This document shows, one piece after another, positions 47,187 through 56,771 of a stretch of DNA of 64,000 nucleotides. The notes below the pieces were generated by a model, which saw nothing but the letters and a program-made list of their open reading frames with translations, searched no databases and had not been told where the DNA came from. Location: positions 1-64,000 of the forward strand of contig CBDFKS010000005.1 of NCBI GenBank assembly GCA_965248905.1. The letters are read 5' to 3'. Numbering within the stretch: position 1 is the stretch's first letter; each line of letters starts with the position of its first letter. The position numbers and the translations under genes are program-made. This DNA is from CBDFKS01 sp965248905 (lineage in GTDB: Bacteria > Chloroflexota > Dehalococcoidia > Lucifugimonadales > JAGWBF01).

Positions 47187-48734
47187 ATGAAGTACGACGT
47201 GATTGTTGTGGGAGCGGGGTCTGCTGGCGCAGCCATCGCCGCTCGCATTTCGGAAGACCCAAACCGGTCGGTATTGCTGCTGGAGGCAGGACCCGACTAT
47301 CCGGATTTCCAGCAGCTTCCCGATGACGTTAAGCTAGGCAACAACGTGTGGCTGTCGGCATATGGACCCCACAATTGGGGATATGTAGCCCGGGTTACCT
47401 CCGAACAGCCTAAACTTACTATACCCCGGGGCAAGGTCACTGGGGGATCCAGCGCCATCAATGGCCAGATCCTCTATCGTGGCATCCCGGAAGATTACGA
47501 CCTCTGGGCAGAGTGGGGCAACGACGAGTGGGCCTTCACCAAAGTGCTTCCCTATTTCAAAAAGATGGAGAATGACCTCGATTTCCCAGGCGGGGACTTC
47601 CACGGTAACGACGGCCCCATCCCGGTTCGGCGCCACCCCAAAGAAGAGTGGTTACCCCACGCGGTGGCTTTCTATCAAGCGTGTCTGGAGGAAGGGTTTC
47701 GCGACGAACCTGACCAGAACCACCCAGAGGCTACGGGAGTCTCTCCAAGAGCACGCAATACTATTGATGGAGTCCGCATTAGCACCGCGCTTGCTTACCT
47801 TGACCCGGCCCGCCACAGGCTTAATCTCACCATCAGGCCCAATGTAACGGCCCTACGCATTGTGTTCGAAGGCAAACGAGCTGTTGGAGTGGAAGTGGAG
47901 AGCGGAGGGGAGCGATTTACATTAGAGGGCGATCAAATCGTTTTGAGCGGTGGCGCTATCGGCTCGCCACATCTTCTGTTGCTTTCTGGCGTGGGGCCCG
48001 CAGATCAATTCAGAGCCGCCGGCGTAAACATGATCCATGAATTGCCTGGTGTGGGTCAGAATCTCAGAGACCATCCCATCGCCAACACTATGTTCCGTGC
48101 CAAGGGCGAGAGGCCTGATGTCCAGGCGCCGGTACTTCAGGTAGGAGTCCGCTACACGGTGGAAGGCTCTCATCTGAAAAGCGATATGCTGTTGAGCCCT
48201 ACGCTTTTGACCAGCGAGCATCGCCCCGTCCAGATTGAAATCGCCGATGAGGAGAACTTCATAGGGATTGATGCAAGCCTGCAGCTTGCTCTCAGTGCGG
48301 GGGAGTTAAGGTTAACTTCTTCCGATCCCAATGTGCAACCGTCTATAGACTACCGATTGCTCACCGATCCCTTCGATAGAGAGCGAATGCGTAAGGCCAT
48401 ACGATTGGCTATACAGCTGGCAGAGCACCCGGCGTTCAAAGACCTGCTCATCGAGCGATTCTCACCGACCGATGCGGACCTGGCCTCGGACGATGCCCTG
48501 GACCACTGGCTGATGCACAACACCAGCACTACGCATCACATATCATGCACCTGCAAGATGGGGCCGGCGTCCGACCCCTTGTCGGTGGTCGACCAGTACG
48601 GATGGGTCCACGGCCTGCAAGGTCTGCGGGTGGCCGACGCGTCAATTATGCCCGACTGCATTCGGGCCAATACCAATGCCACTGCCATCATGATAGGAGA
48701 GCGCATAGCAGACTGGATCAAGGAAGGACGATAG
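47187..48734 (+). CDS. GMC-family FAD-dependent oxidoreductase (choline dehydrogenase-like)
   Basis: ATG 47187 follows GGATGGAGGAAACGT. The 515-residue protein begins with the FAD dinucleotide site VVGAGSAGAAIAARISEDPN. GMC signatures follow: PRGKVTGGSSAINGQILYRG and LSGGAIGSPHLLLLSGVGP. The C-terminal domain has the active-site His region (HNTSTTHHISCTCKMG) and PDCIRANTNATAIMIGERIA. Members oxidise alcohols (choline, sugars, aromatic or polyethylene glycol alcohols); the substrate here is unknown. A hairpin terminator follows at 48765. Confidence 0.9.
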   Translation: MKYDVIVVGAGSAGAAIAARISEDPNRSVLLLEAGPDYPDFQQLPDDVKLGNNVWLSAYGPHNWGYVARVTSEQPKLTIPRGKVTGGSSAINGQILYRGIPEDYDLWAEWGNDEWAFTKVLPYFKKMENDLDFPGGDFHGNDGPIPVRRHPKEEWLPHAVAFYQACLEEGFRDEPDQNHPEATGVSPRARNTIDGVRISTALAYLDPARHRLNLTIRPNVTALRIVFEGKRAVGVEVESGGERFTLEGDQIVLSGGAIGSPHLLLLSGVGPADQFRAAGVNMIHELPGVGQNLRDHPIANTMFRAKGERPDVQAPVLQVGVRYTVEGSHLKSDMLLSPTLLTSEHRPVQIEIADEENFIGIDASLQLALSAGELRLTSSDPNVQPSIDYRLLTDPFDRERMRKAIRLAIQLAEHPAFKDLLIERFSPTDADLASDDALDHWLMHNTSTTHHISCTCKMGPASDPLSVVDQYGWVHGLQGLRVADASIMPDCIRANTNATAIMIGERIADWIKEGR

Positions 48735-48764
48735 AACGGGAACACCGTTTCACGACGAAGTCTA

Positions 48765-48791
48765 ATCAGGCCGCCATGAGGCGGCCTGATT
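48765..48791 (+). terminator. Hairpin terminator after the GMC oxidoreductase
   Basis: AATCAGGCCGC pairs perfectly with GCGGCCTGATT around a 5-base loop, followed by TGTTAG. It ends 57 bases after the stop codon. Confidence 0.65.
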
Positions 48792-48871
48792 TGTTAGAAG
48801 AGAACCACGATTCCAGTCTACTCGTAGACAAAGGCAGCATACCCACAAGGTAGACCTATGAACATTACTCC

Positions 48872-50347
48872 ATGATGAAACCACGACAAGCAGTACAATA
48901 TTCCATTCCAGCGCTGATGGCGCTGATGACCCTGATAATCATCGTCGGAGCCGCCTGCGGCTCCCGGACCTCTGCTCCAAGTCCCACGGCGCAGCCCAAC
49001 ATAGCAGATGTCCCAGCGCCCACCGTCCAGCAGTTTACCCCGTCGCCAACGGTCACCCAGCCTATCCTGGCGACAGACCCTACTCCACTGACACAGTCGT
49101 CCGAGCCAACGGATGCTCCTACGCCCACGGTTAGCCAGTCTACCCTGGCACCCGAACTCACCCCATCGACGAATCCAGCCGAGATGGTCTCCCTGCCGCC
49201 CACAGGCACGGCCGATCTTGCCGACATTGCGTTCCAAAACCTCACCGACCTCTTGGACCTGGGACCCCGACAGAGCGCCACCGACCAGGAGCGAATGGCG
49301 GCAGAGTATCTGGCCTCCCGATTCGATCAGCTGGGATACTCTGTAATGCTGCAACCCTTCACGGTCGAACGTATCTCCGCCGAACTCTCGGGACTTACCT
49401 TGGCAGAGCCTAGCCCAGAGGAGGTCGCGGTCATCCCCCTAGACGGCTCTCTTGTTGGCGGTGTGTCAGGCGATTTGGTATATATAGGGTTGGGTACTGA
49501 GGCAGACATCCCCCCAGAGGGCCTCGTTGGCAAGATAGCCCTTGTGCAGCGGGGGCTTATAACCTTCCAAGATAAGGTAAATCGGGCCCATGATGCCGGA
49601 GCCGTCGGGGTGGTGGTGTACAATAACGAGCCGGGTAACTTCATGGGCACACTGGTCAACCCAGGCCCTGTTCCCGTAGTGGCCATCTCCCAGGAGGATG
49701 GTGAGAGGATCAAGGCGCTGACGGCCTCGGGTGACGTGCAGGCCGCCATCTTAGTGGCTACCGAGACTATCGAGAGCAGAAATGTGATCTCAGAGTTGCC
49801 GGGCCCTGGTGATGCGGTGATAATACTGGGCGCTCACTACGATACGGTACCTGAAGTATTGGGAGCGAACGATAACGCCTCCGGCACAGCCACACTTCTG
49901 TCCTTGGCGGAAGAGCTATCTCAACATTCGTTCCCATTCACCCTACGTTTAATAGCCTTCGGGGCCGAGGAACTGGGGCTCCTCGGAAGCGAGTTCTACA
50001 TTGAGTCTCTGTCCGAGAATGAGCGTCAGAACGTGAAGGCGATGCTCAATTTCGACGCCATGGGCAGCGGTAGGGGTCTGCGGGTACTTGGTAACCTGGA
50101 GCTGACGGACCTGGTACTAGATATTGGAGATGAGCGAGACATCGAAGTGTCCTGGAGCGCCGGTCTTCAGGGAGGCAGCAGCGACCACGCCAGCTTTCTG
50201 GATGCCGATATCCCTGCGGTCATGTTTTTCACCGACGACTTCTCCAGGATTCATACCCCCGCGGACACCGTTGAGTTCATAGACCCGGCGCTGCTGGGGG
50301 ACGCCGTGCGGCTGGCCTTAGACCTGTTGGCGGAGATGGCCTCCTAG
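48872..50347 (+). CDS. M28-family zinc peptidase with PA domain, lipoprotein
   Basis: ATG 48872 or 48875. The signal LIIIVGAACGS gives lipobox GAAC; a long Pro/Thr linker follows (to about 110). A PA-like insert (VGKIALVQRGLITFQDKV) lies near 225-300. The peptidase part has the metal ligands GAHYDTV, ANDNASGT, AFGAEELGLLGS, NFDAMGSG and IHTPADT. It resembles bacterial aminopeptidases acting on exported peptides. Its stop TAG lies within the CTAG target of the IS1182 copy that follows, so the gene itself was spared. Confidence 0.9.
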   Translation: MMKPRQAVQYSIPALMALMTLIIIVGAACGSRTSAPSPTAQPNIADVPAPTVQQFTPSPTVTQPILATDPTPLTQSSEPTDAPTPTVSQSTLAPELTPSTNPAEMVSLPPTGTADLADIAFQNLTDLLDLGPRQSATDQERMAAEYLASRFDQLGYSVMLQPFTVERISAELSGLTLAEPSPEEVAVIPLDGSLVGGVSGDLVYIGLGTEADIPPEGLVGKIALVQRGLITFQDKVNRAHDAGAVGVVVYNNEPGNFMGTLVNPGPVPVVAISQEDGERIKALTASGDVQAAILVATETIESRNVISELPGPGDAVIILGAHYDTVPEVLGANDNASGTATLLSLAEELSQHSFPFTLRLIAFGAEELGLLGSEFYIESLSENERQNVKAMLNFDAMGSGRGLRVLGNLELTDLVLDIGDERDIEVSWSAGLQGGSSDHASFLDADIPAVMFFTDDFSRIHTPADTVEFIDPALLGDAVRLALDLLAEMAS

Positions 50348-51906
50348 GAGCCCGTCCGAGAAACACGGTTGGCGAGTGTTTGGGGGTATGATGGGCCCAG
50401 CCCAGTAGCGGGGAGTCGTTGATGAGCAAGACCTACCTTTCCTACGAACCCGACCAGCAGTTGCTGTTGCCAGCGGCGTTGCAGGAGTGGCTGCCTGACG
50501 ACCATCTGGCCTACTTCATATCCGACGTGGTGGACCAGTTGGACATGTCGGAGGTCACCGCTCGCTACGAGCGGGAACGGCGTGGCGGGCCGCCGTATCA
50601 TCCACGGATGATGGTCAAGGTGTTGCTCTACGGCTACTGCGTGGGGGTGGCGTCCTGACGCCGCATCGCCCAGCGTCTCCACGAGGACATCGCCTTCAGG
50701 GTGTTGGCGGCGAACAACACACCGGACTTCCGGACCATCTCCGACTTTCGCAAGGATAATGTGGATGCGCTGTCGGGCCTGTTCGTACAGGTACTGGCGT
50801 TGTGTCAGCAGGCGGGGCTGGTGAAGCTGGGGCACGTGGCGCTGGACGGCACGAAGGTCAAGGCCAACGCATCGAAGCATAAGGCGATGAGTTACCAACG
50901 GATGAAGGAGAAGGCAGCGCAGTTGGCGGCGGAGGTAGCGGAGTTGTTGCGACAGGCCCAGGCAGCGGATGATGAGGAAGACCGGCGGTACGGCAAAGAC
51001 AAGCGTGGAGATGAGTTGCCGCAGGAGTTGGCCTTTCGAGAGGGTCGGTTGGAGAAGATACGGGAAGCCATGGCGGCGCTGGAAGCCGAGGCGCAGGCGG
51101 CTGCCGAACAGGCCGAGGCCGAAGGTGGTAATCACCCGGGGGTGCCCGACGACAAGGCCCAGCGTAACTTCACCGATACCGAGTCGCGCATCATCCCCGC
51201 ACCTGGAGGAAAGGACTTCCTGCAAGCGTACAACTGTCAGGCGGTGGTGGACAGCGCTCACCAGGTGATCGTGGCGGCGCGGGCCACCAACCAGGCTTCG
51301 GATAAGCAACAGGCTGCGGCGATGATGGAGGAGACCATCGACAACGTCGGTGCAGTCCCCAGGGAAGTATCCGCCGATGCTGGCTATTACTCGGCAAAGG
51401 CAGTCGACGAGCTCTATGCTCTGGGCGTGGACCCGTTCGTCGCGCCGGAGCAGACCCGCCACGGCCGGGTTGTGCCACCCGCGCCCCGAGGTCGCATACC
51501 CAGCCATCTGTCTCCCAGGGACCGGATGCGACGGAAGTTACAGACCAAGCGGGGTCGGCAGCGCTACGCTTTGCGGATGCAAACTGTGGAGCCGGTATTC
51601 GGCCAGATCAAGCAGGGCAGGGGATTCCGGCAGTTCCTGCTGCGGGGACTGGAGAAGGTGAACGGCGAATGGTCGCTGATCTGCACCGGCCACAACCTGC
51701 TCAAACTGTTCCGCTTTGGGGTCAATCTGCACAGGAAAGCACGGGCCGATGGGCCAGCCCAACGCATCAGGAACTTTGCCGAGGTAGTGAGCACGGCGCT
51801 ATTCGCAAAGCTATCTGGGGGCCGGCTGGGGCAACCGGCAAAATTAGTTGTCGCGATCCATTGGCGCTGACCCGCAAGCACCGTTAGATAATCCTCGGAC
51901 GGGCTG
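50348..51906 (+). mobile_element. IS1182-family element with CTAG target duplication
   Basis: CTAG occurs at 50344-50347 and at 51907-51910, directly outside the element. Ends are imperfect 13-bp inverted repeats (GAGCCCGTCCGAG at left, CTCGGACGGGCTG at right). The length of 1559 bp and the transposase fit IS1182. Confidence 0.85.
50422..51870 (+). pseudogene. IS1182-family transposase with an in-frame stop
   Basis: Starts MSKTYLSYEPDQQLLLPAAL and reads through PPYHPRMMVKVLLYGYCVGV AS. A TGA at 50656-50658 then interrupts; beyond it RRIAQRLHEDIAFRVLAANN and HVALDGTKVKANASKHKAMS continue with the DDE domain (SADAGYYSAKAVDELYALGV) and VEPVFGQIKQGRGFRQFLLR. A Ser codon is usual at the stop position. 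Otherwise the element looks intact. Confidence 0.8.
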
Positions 51907-51955
51907 CTAGGTATCATGTGGGCGGAAAAACGTCATTTATTTTCCGGAGGGAGCA

Positions 51956-53287
51956 TTGGGCAAGATGGGCCTGTCCTATTGGTGGCTCGTCGTCTCCATC
52001 CTGGCCTTAGCGTTTTCAGGCTGCGGCAACACATCCACACTTACTCCCATGGAAGGCCAGATGGAAACAAAGGTCCCGATTCCCATTAGCAATGCAGGGC
52101 AATTACAGTTTGGCTATACACACCAACGTCCTGACGGGAACCGAATGATGCTCGGACGCGGTTCATTGCCCGAGGTTTCGCCGATCGATATACCATTGGA
52201 CGGCATCCCAGAGTGGGTGATTGCTGCACCTGTAGGTAGCGACACATTATGGGTGGCAGTCCTGGAAAGTGGCCGAGTGCAGGCATTTCGCATCGTGGAC
52301 TCTGAAGTGACGGAAGAAAGTATATTCCCTGACCAACTCCCGCCGGGCATGCCGCCCCTTCTAAAGGTTGACAACGATAGTCCAACACTCGTTATCGCCC
52401 CTGATGCCATGGCATCGTCATTAACCGCTCCCGTCGTTCTACAGCCATCCGGCAATGTAGCCTTCATTCAGTCGGACGGAGACCTTGTCCTTTGGAACGA
52501 TGCCGAGATAGCAAGACTGACTCTGAACGCCCTGCCCGATGGCAGGTTACTGACAGACGGGCAAGAGCGCTTGCTGCTACTTACAGACGCCACCAATAGC
52601 TACACCCATGGTGTTCTGGGCGATTCTCTAGAGGCGGCAAGCATCACCTTGGTGGAGACAGACCCGTCGGTTCAAATAGTATCAACCATTACATTACCCG
52701 ACGGAGATGTGGTGGAAGGGATATCACCCATCTGGGCTGACCTGGACGGTGATGGGATACCTGAAATCATCGTTACGGTTAGTAACGCCAGCCAAGGCGC
52801 ACGAATTATTGTCTTCAATGAGGCCGGGATACAGATTGCCGCTGGGCCGGCGATAGGCAGCGGCTTCCGTTGGAGGCACCAGTTGGCCGTCGCACCATTT
52901 GGCCCTAAAGGCGAGATTGAGCTTGCAGATGTGCTCACGCCTCACATTGGTGGCATAGTGGAGTTCTATCGATTGGAAAACGGTGAACTGCGTGTTGTAG
53001 CTCAGCTGCCGGGGTACTCATCACACGTCCTGGGCTCCCGTAACCTGGACCTGGCTTTGGCCGGCGACCTGGATGGCGATGGCCTGGTAGAACTGCTCCT
53101 GCCGAGCCGAGGACTAACTGAGCTAGCTGGGATTCGCCGTACCTCTGAAGGCGCAGAGGAGGCCTGGACGGTGCCCGTCGGTGGGCGACTCAACACAAAC
53201 ATTGCCGCCGTAACCACTGCCGATGGCAGCCTGATCATAGGTGTCGGACGTGACGATGGCGTCCTCCGAGTCTGGCTGTCGTCTTGA
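51956..53287 (+). CDS. Lipoprotein with FG-GAP/VCBS-like repeats
   Basis: The start is TTG 51956, chosen because CCGGAGGGAGC lies at the right distance; ATG 51965 is an alternative. The signal ends in lipobox FSGC. Two calcium-loop repeats, WADLDGDGIPEIIVT and AGDLDGDGLVELLLPS, are typical of FG-GAP/VCBS beta-propeller proteins. It probably forms a surface beta-propeller of unknown ligand. Confidence 0.75.
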   Translation: MGKMGLSYWWLVVSILALAFSGCGNTSTLTPMEGQMETKVPIPISNAGQLQFGYTHQRPDGNRMMLGRGSLPEVSPIDIPLDGIPEWVIAAPVGSDTLWVAVLESGRVQAFRIVDSEVTEESIFPDQLPPGMPPLLKVDNDSPTLVIAPDAMASSLTAPVVLQPSGNVAFIQSDGDLVLWNDAEIARLTLNALPDGRLLTDGQERLLLLTDATNSYTHGVLGDSLEAASITLVETDPSVQIVSTITLPDGDVVEGISPIWADLDGDGIPEIIVTVSNASQGARIIVFNEAGIQIAAGPAIGSGFRWRHQLAVAPFGPKGEIELADVLTPHIGGIVEFYRLENGELRVVAQLPGYSSHVLGSRNLDLALAGDLDGDGLVELLLPSRGLTELAGIRRTSEGAEEAWTVPVGGRLNTNIAAVTTADGSLIIGVGRDDGVLRVWLSS

Positions 53288-53393
53288 GTATCTGGGCAAA
53301 GTCTCTTGGCACCGATAAAATAGAGCGAGCACAGTCGTATCCTAACATCGCATCAGGGTCTTTCGATTATCTTTGATAAGTAGGAAACTACCG

Positions 53394-53451
53394 CTCATGG
53401 TGAGCTTGTCGAACCATTGGAGAGCGTCCTTCGACAAGGTCAGGACGAGCA
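53394..53451 (+). repeat. Palindromic intergenic repeat (REP-like)
   Basis: GCTCATGGTGAGCTTGTCGA at 53394 pairs with reverse-complemented TTCGACAAGGTCAGGACGAG at 53431. CTTCGACAAG...CAGGACGAGC is a short palindrome I recognise from many bacterial genomes. Confidence 0.5.
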
Positions 53452-53510
53452 GAATATATCTGGCTCGGGGCAAAAAATCGAAAGTCCCTGAACATTGCAG
53501 GGAACCTACT

Positions 53511-53987
53511 ATGAGTTGTACGTTGGTCTCCAAGTCGGACGAGGTAGTATTACTTACCTCACAGACCGCTAAGTCTCTGGTTGCCTCGAGGAACATCGCA
53601 GCCGGTAAGATCGTAATACATCTGGCCGGCAGCCTCGTATCGAAGCCCTCCAAATACTCGATACAAATCAGCGAAACCACCCATCTTGAAAGTCCGATGG
53701 AGTCTTTGCACAACTACATCGACCACAGTTGTGATCCGACATGTTACATCGATTGGGAGACGTTAAACCTGGTTTCCATCAAAGGCATCTCGGAAGGAGA
53801 AAAGATAACATACAACTACTGTACGAGCGAATGGGACATGGTAGAAAAGTTCGAGTGCGACTGTAAAACCGCTACCTGTTTAGGAGTAGTTCGGGGAGCG
53901 AAGTACCTAACCGTTCAACAACGAAAACGGATCGTTAGCTACGTGTCCCCTTTTTTGCTTGAAAACCTGGTGCTAAAATCGGAATGA
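53511..53987 (+). CDS. SET-domain protein lysine methyltransferase
   Basis: Start taken at ATG 53511 (MSCTLVSKSDEVVLLTSQTA); the frame is open upstream through the REP-like repeat, which is not coding. The 158-residue product has the SET motifs NYIDHSCDPTCYIDW (NHSC-like, first residue D) and GEKITYNYCT, and a post-SET Cys cluster ECDCKTATCLG that would hold zinc. It would methylate a protein lysine with SAM. Bacterial SET proteins are uncommon outside a few groups. Confidence 0.75.
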   Translation: MSCTLVSKSDEVVLLTSQTAKSLVASRNIAAGKIVIHLAGSLVSKPSKYSIQISETTHLESPMESLHNYIDHSCDPTCYIDWETLNLVSIKGISEGEKITYNYCTSEWDMVEKFECDCKTATCLGVVRGAKYLTVQQRKRIVSYVSPFLLENLVLKSE

Positions 53988-54003
53988 GATTCTGAGAACG
54001 GTT

Positions 54004-55674
54004 CTAGATACTCCCGTCTATGATCACGTCCAGCAGGGCGGGCTTGCCCATATCGAGGGCCTCCTTGAGCGCCGATCCCAGCTCCTCGGGGTCTTCCACT
54101 GTTCGTCCGTGTACGCCCATAGCATTGGCGATTGCCGCCATGTCCAGAGGAATCGGGAAGTCCATGGCGATATACTTGCTGGAAGGATTGTCCTCGCCCA
54201 GGATGTGGGTCTTGTAGCGGTTCATGTTGAGCTTCAGTATGCGGTAAGAACGATTGTTACAGATCACGTAGACCGCCGAAATGTTGGAGTTGGCCGCGGT
54301 CCATAGCCCCTGGACCGTCATCATGGCGCTGCCGTCCCCCAGGATACCCACCACCGGCCGGTCGGGGTGCGCCAGCTTGATTCCCAGCGTACTGCCCATT
54401 CCCCAGCCGATAGCGCCTCCTCGCTCGCTGTGGATACTTCCCGGCTCAGTGAACTCCATTGCGCCATGGATAGCGTCACGGGACGTGATCGAGTCGTCGG
54501 AGATGACCGTATTGGAAGGGAGAGCGCGAGCCAGCTCCGTCATCATTCTGGCCGGTGACATAGGCCGAGCGTCCCATCGGTCTTTCAGGTCGCGGTCCCA
54601 TTTTTCCTTAATAGCCGCCTTCTCCGCCGCCAGTGATGCAGCGCGGCCCTTGGCAGCCTCTCGAAAAGAGCCGGACATGGCACTTTCCACCGCGTCACCG
54701 AGCTGGCCAAGGGCTACTTTGGGGTCGGCGATTATCCCAACCTCGGTGGGCTCGCTCTTTCCTACCTCGGTGTGGGCTGAGTCTAGGTGGATGAGGCGGG
54801 CGCTGGGACCCAGGGCACGTCCAGAGAGATAAAAATACCCTGAGAAGACGTTGGCGCCCACCGCCAGGACTACATCTCCCTTGGAGAGGGTCTCCCGTCC
54901 CGGAGGTAGAGCAGGGTTTATCCTGCCCATGAACTGCTGGTGGTTGGTGGGGAAATTCATCTCGGCATAGGAAGCAGCGTAGACCCGAGCACCGAGAAGC
55001 TCTGCCAGGCGGACCGCCTCGGCGGTGCCACCCGACTTTCCCAGCCGGTCACCTACAACCATAATCGGGTTGGAAGCTGCGGCCAGGATGCGAGTCGCCA
55101 CATCCACAGCCTTCACGTCGGCGCTGGTGCGAAAGTAGCCCACCGATGACGGCAGGATCTCCACCTCGGCTTCATCGTCCAGGGCGTTTGCCGAGAAGCC
55201 CACATATACGGGCCCCGTCGGGGGAGTCTTGGCCTCGTTGAAAGCGCGGCGCATTACCCCAGGGACCTGCTCTGGGTGGGTCACCTCCACGCTCCACTTG
55301 GTGAAGAGACGGGCCATCTCGGAAAGCTCCGTCCGGCCCTCGGCCAGCTTCCTCACGTCCTTGTTCCCGGAGGTGAGCACCATTGGAGTGCCCCCCTCCC
55401 AGGCGTGGTGCAGAAGGCTGATCCCGTTAGCCAGGCCCGTTTCGATGTGCAGGTTGACGAAGGATGGCCTGCCGGTGGCGGTGGCGATGGCGTAGCCGTC
55501 GGCCATGCCCATGGCCACTCCCTCCTGGGTGGCCAGCATGTACTTGATGTCGGGGTACTCTTCCAGGATGTCCATTATGGGCGCTTCACTGGTGCCCGGA
55601 TTGCCGAAGATGTACTCCACACCTTCGGCCCTGAGCATTTCCATAAGCGCACGTTTACCTGACATTCGAACCAT
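54004..55674 (-). CDS. Thiamine pyrophosphate-dependent decarboxylase/synthase family enzyme
   Basis: Start at ATG 55674 (MVRMSGKRALMEMLRAEGVE) with AGGAAGAGTGCT upstream. The protein of about 556 residues has the N-terminal pyrimidine domain with active-site Glu (ATQEGVAMGMADGYA), a central domain and the C-terminal TPP motif GDGSAMMTVQGLWTAANSN with the cofactor Asn NRSYRILKLNMNR. It is close in style to benzoylformate decarboxylase/acetolactate synthase-like enzymes. It would cleave or ligate a 2-oxo acid. The NHL propeller gene lies 90 bases upstream on the same strand. Confidence 0.85.
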   Translation of the reverse strand: MVRMSGKRALMEMLRAEGVEYIFGNPGTSEAPIMDILEEYPDIKYMLATQEGVAMGMADGYAIATATGRPSFVNLHIETGLANGISLLHHAWEGGTPMVLTSGNKDVRKLAEGRTELSEMARLFTKWSVEVTHPEQVPGVMRRAFNEAKTPPTGPVYVGFSANALDDEAEVEILPSSVGYFRTSADVKAVDVATRILAAASNPIMVVGDRLGKSGGTAEAVRLAELLGARVYAASYAEMNFPTNHQQFMGRINPALPPGRETLSKGDVVLAVGANVFSGYFYLSGRALGPSARLIHLDSAHTEVGKSEPTEVGIIADPKVALGQLGDAVESAMSGSFREAAKGRAASLAAEKAAIKEKWDRDLKDRWDARPMSPARMMTELARALPSNTVISDDSITSRDAIHGAMEFTEPGSIHSERGGAIGWGMGSTLGIKLAHPDRPVVGILGDGSAMMTVQGLWTAANSNISAVYVICNNRSYRILKLNMNRYKTHILGEDNPSSKYIAMDFPIPLDMAAIANAMGVHGRTVEDPEELGSALKEALDMGKPALLDVIIDGSI

Positions 55675-55763
55675 AGCACTCTTCCTTGGCCTACTCGATG
55701 GCGAAAAGGGACAAAACACTAGATCTTGAGCCTGTAGGAGTCTAGAAAATCCCGGTTCCTAGC

Positions 55764-56600
55764 TTACGAAATCTTGACCAGCTTCTGGATCCTCTGTCTC
55801 TGAACGTCCGCGAGGTAGAGGTCTCCCCGCGAATCGCTGTATATGTTGTGGCCGGCCTCGAAGGTACGTCCCCGGGCCAGTAGCTCTCCGTCCAGATTGA
55901 GGATGGTCAGACGTGGAATGTGGTCGGTCACGTAAGCTATCTGATTGGCGTCGATGTGCAGTCCCGCAGGACGGTAGAAGTTGCCCCACTCGCTCAGGTA
56001 CTCACCATCGGCAGTGAACACCTGCACCCGATTGTTCTCTCGATCCGCCACAAACACTCTGCCATCCTTGGAGACCCTTACGCCATGGGGGACCACGAAC
56101 TGGCCGGGGCCGCTTCCGGCACTGCCGAATGACGACTTATAGGTTCCATCAGCGGCGAACCGGTGCACACTCGAATTACCGTACCCATCGGAGACATAGA
56201 TGTCCCCTGAAGGGGCGACACAGGCGTCCGACGGGTGGCTAAATGGCGCCTGGAGAGAGGCCTGATATCTGGTGCCCAGGGTTTTCACCAGCTCCCCTTC
56301 TGTGGTGTATATCATCACCTGGTGGGAATCCCTGTCGGTGAGATACAGGTGGTCATCGGGGCTGACGTAGACGAAATGGGCATCCTCCAGCTCACCACGG
56401 CGGCGAGGCCAGGCATTGAGCAGATAGCCGTCCCGGTCAAACTGGAGGATGGGCGGGCCAAGCCGCTGAAACACGTATACCCTGTCTTGGGAATCCACGG
56501 CCACCGCGCTGGGCACCTGGAACGTGTGCCCCTGAGGAAGCCGGGCCCAGTCGCCATGAAACTCGTACCTGTAATCGCCCATACCAGTAGTGACAGGCAT
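55764..56600 (-). CDS. NHL-repeat/6-bladed beta-propeller protein
   Basis: The 278-residue protein has repeated blades PSAVAVDSQDRVYVFQRLGP, HFVYVSPDDHLYLTDRDSHQ, SDACVAPSGDIYVSDGYGNS and PHGVRVSKDGRVFVADRENN, typical of NHL/SMP-30-type propellers. There is no signal peptide, so it is cytoplasmic and may bind a metabolite or act as a lactonase-like enzyme. It lies on the same strand, upstream of the TPP enzyme. Confidence 0.8.
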   Translation of the reverse strand: MPVTTGMGDYRYEFHGDWARLPQGHTFQVPSAVAVDSQDRVYVFQRLGPPILQFDRDGYLLNAWPRRRGELEDAHFVYVSPDDHLYLTDRDSHQVMIYTTEGELVKTLGTRYQASLQAPFSHPSDACVAPSGDIYVSDGYGNSSVHRFAADGTYKSSFGSAGSGPGQFVVPHGVRVSKDGRVFVADRENNRVQVFTADGEYLSEWGNFYRPAGLHIDANQIAYVTDHIPRLTILNLDGELLARGRTFEAGHNIYSDSRGDLYLADVQRQRIQKLVKIS

Positions 56601-56771
56601 ATCTGCTCTCCTCCTTGAATTGGGAACGTGGAGAATACTCCACCGAATTGCAGGGGAAATCTAACACACAGGGCAATCACTGTAAAGTCTCCCCGCTGCC
56701 AACACAGGTATCGCCTTGGAGCCTAGAACAGGGATTCCCAACGGCAGGCCACTGGAATACAATGTTTAACT

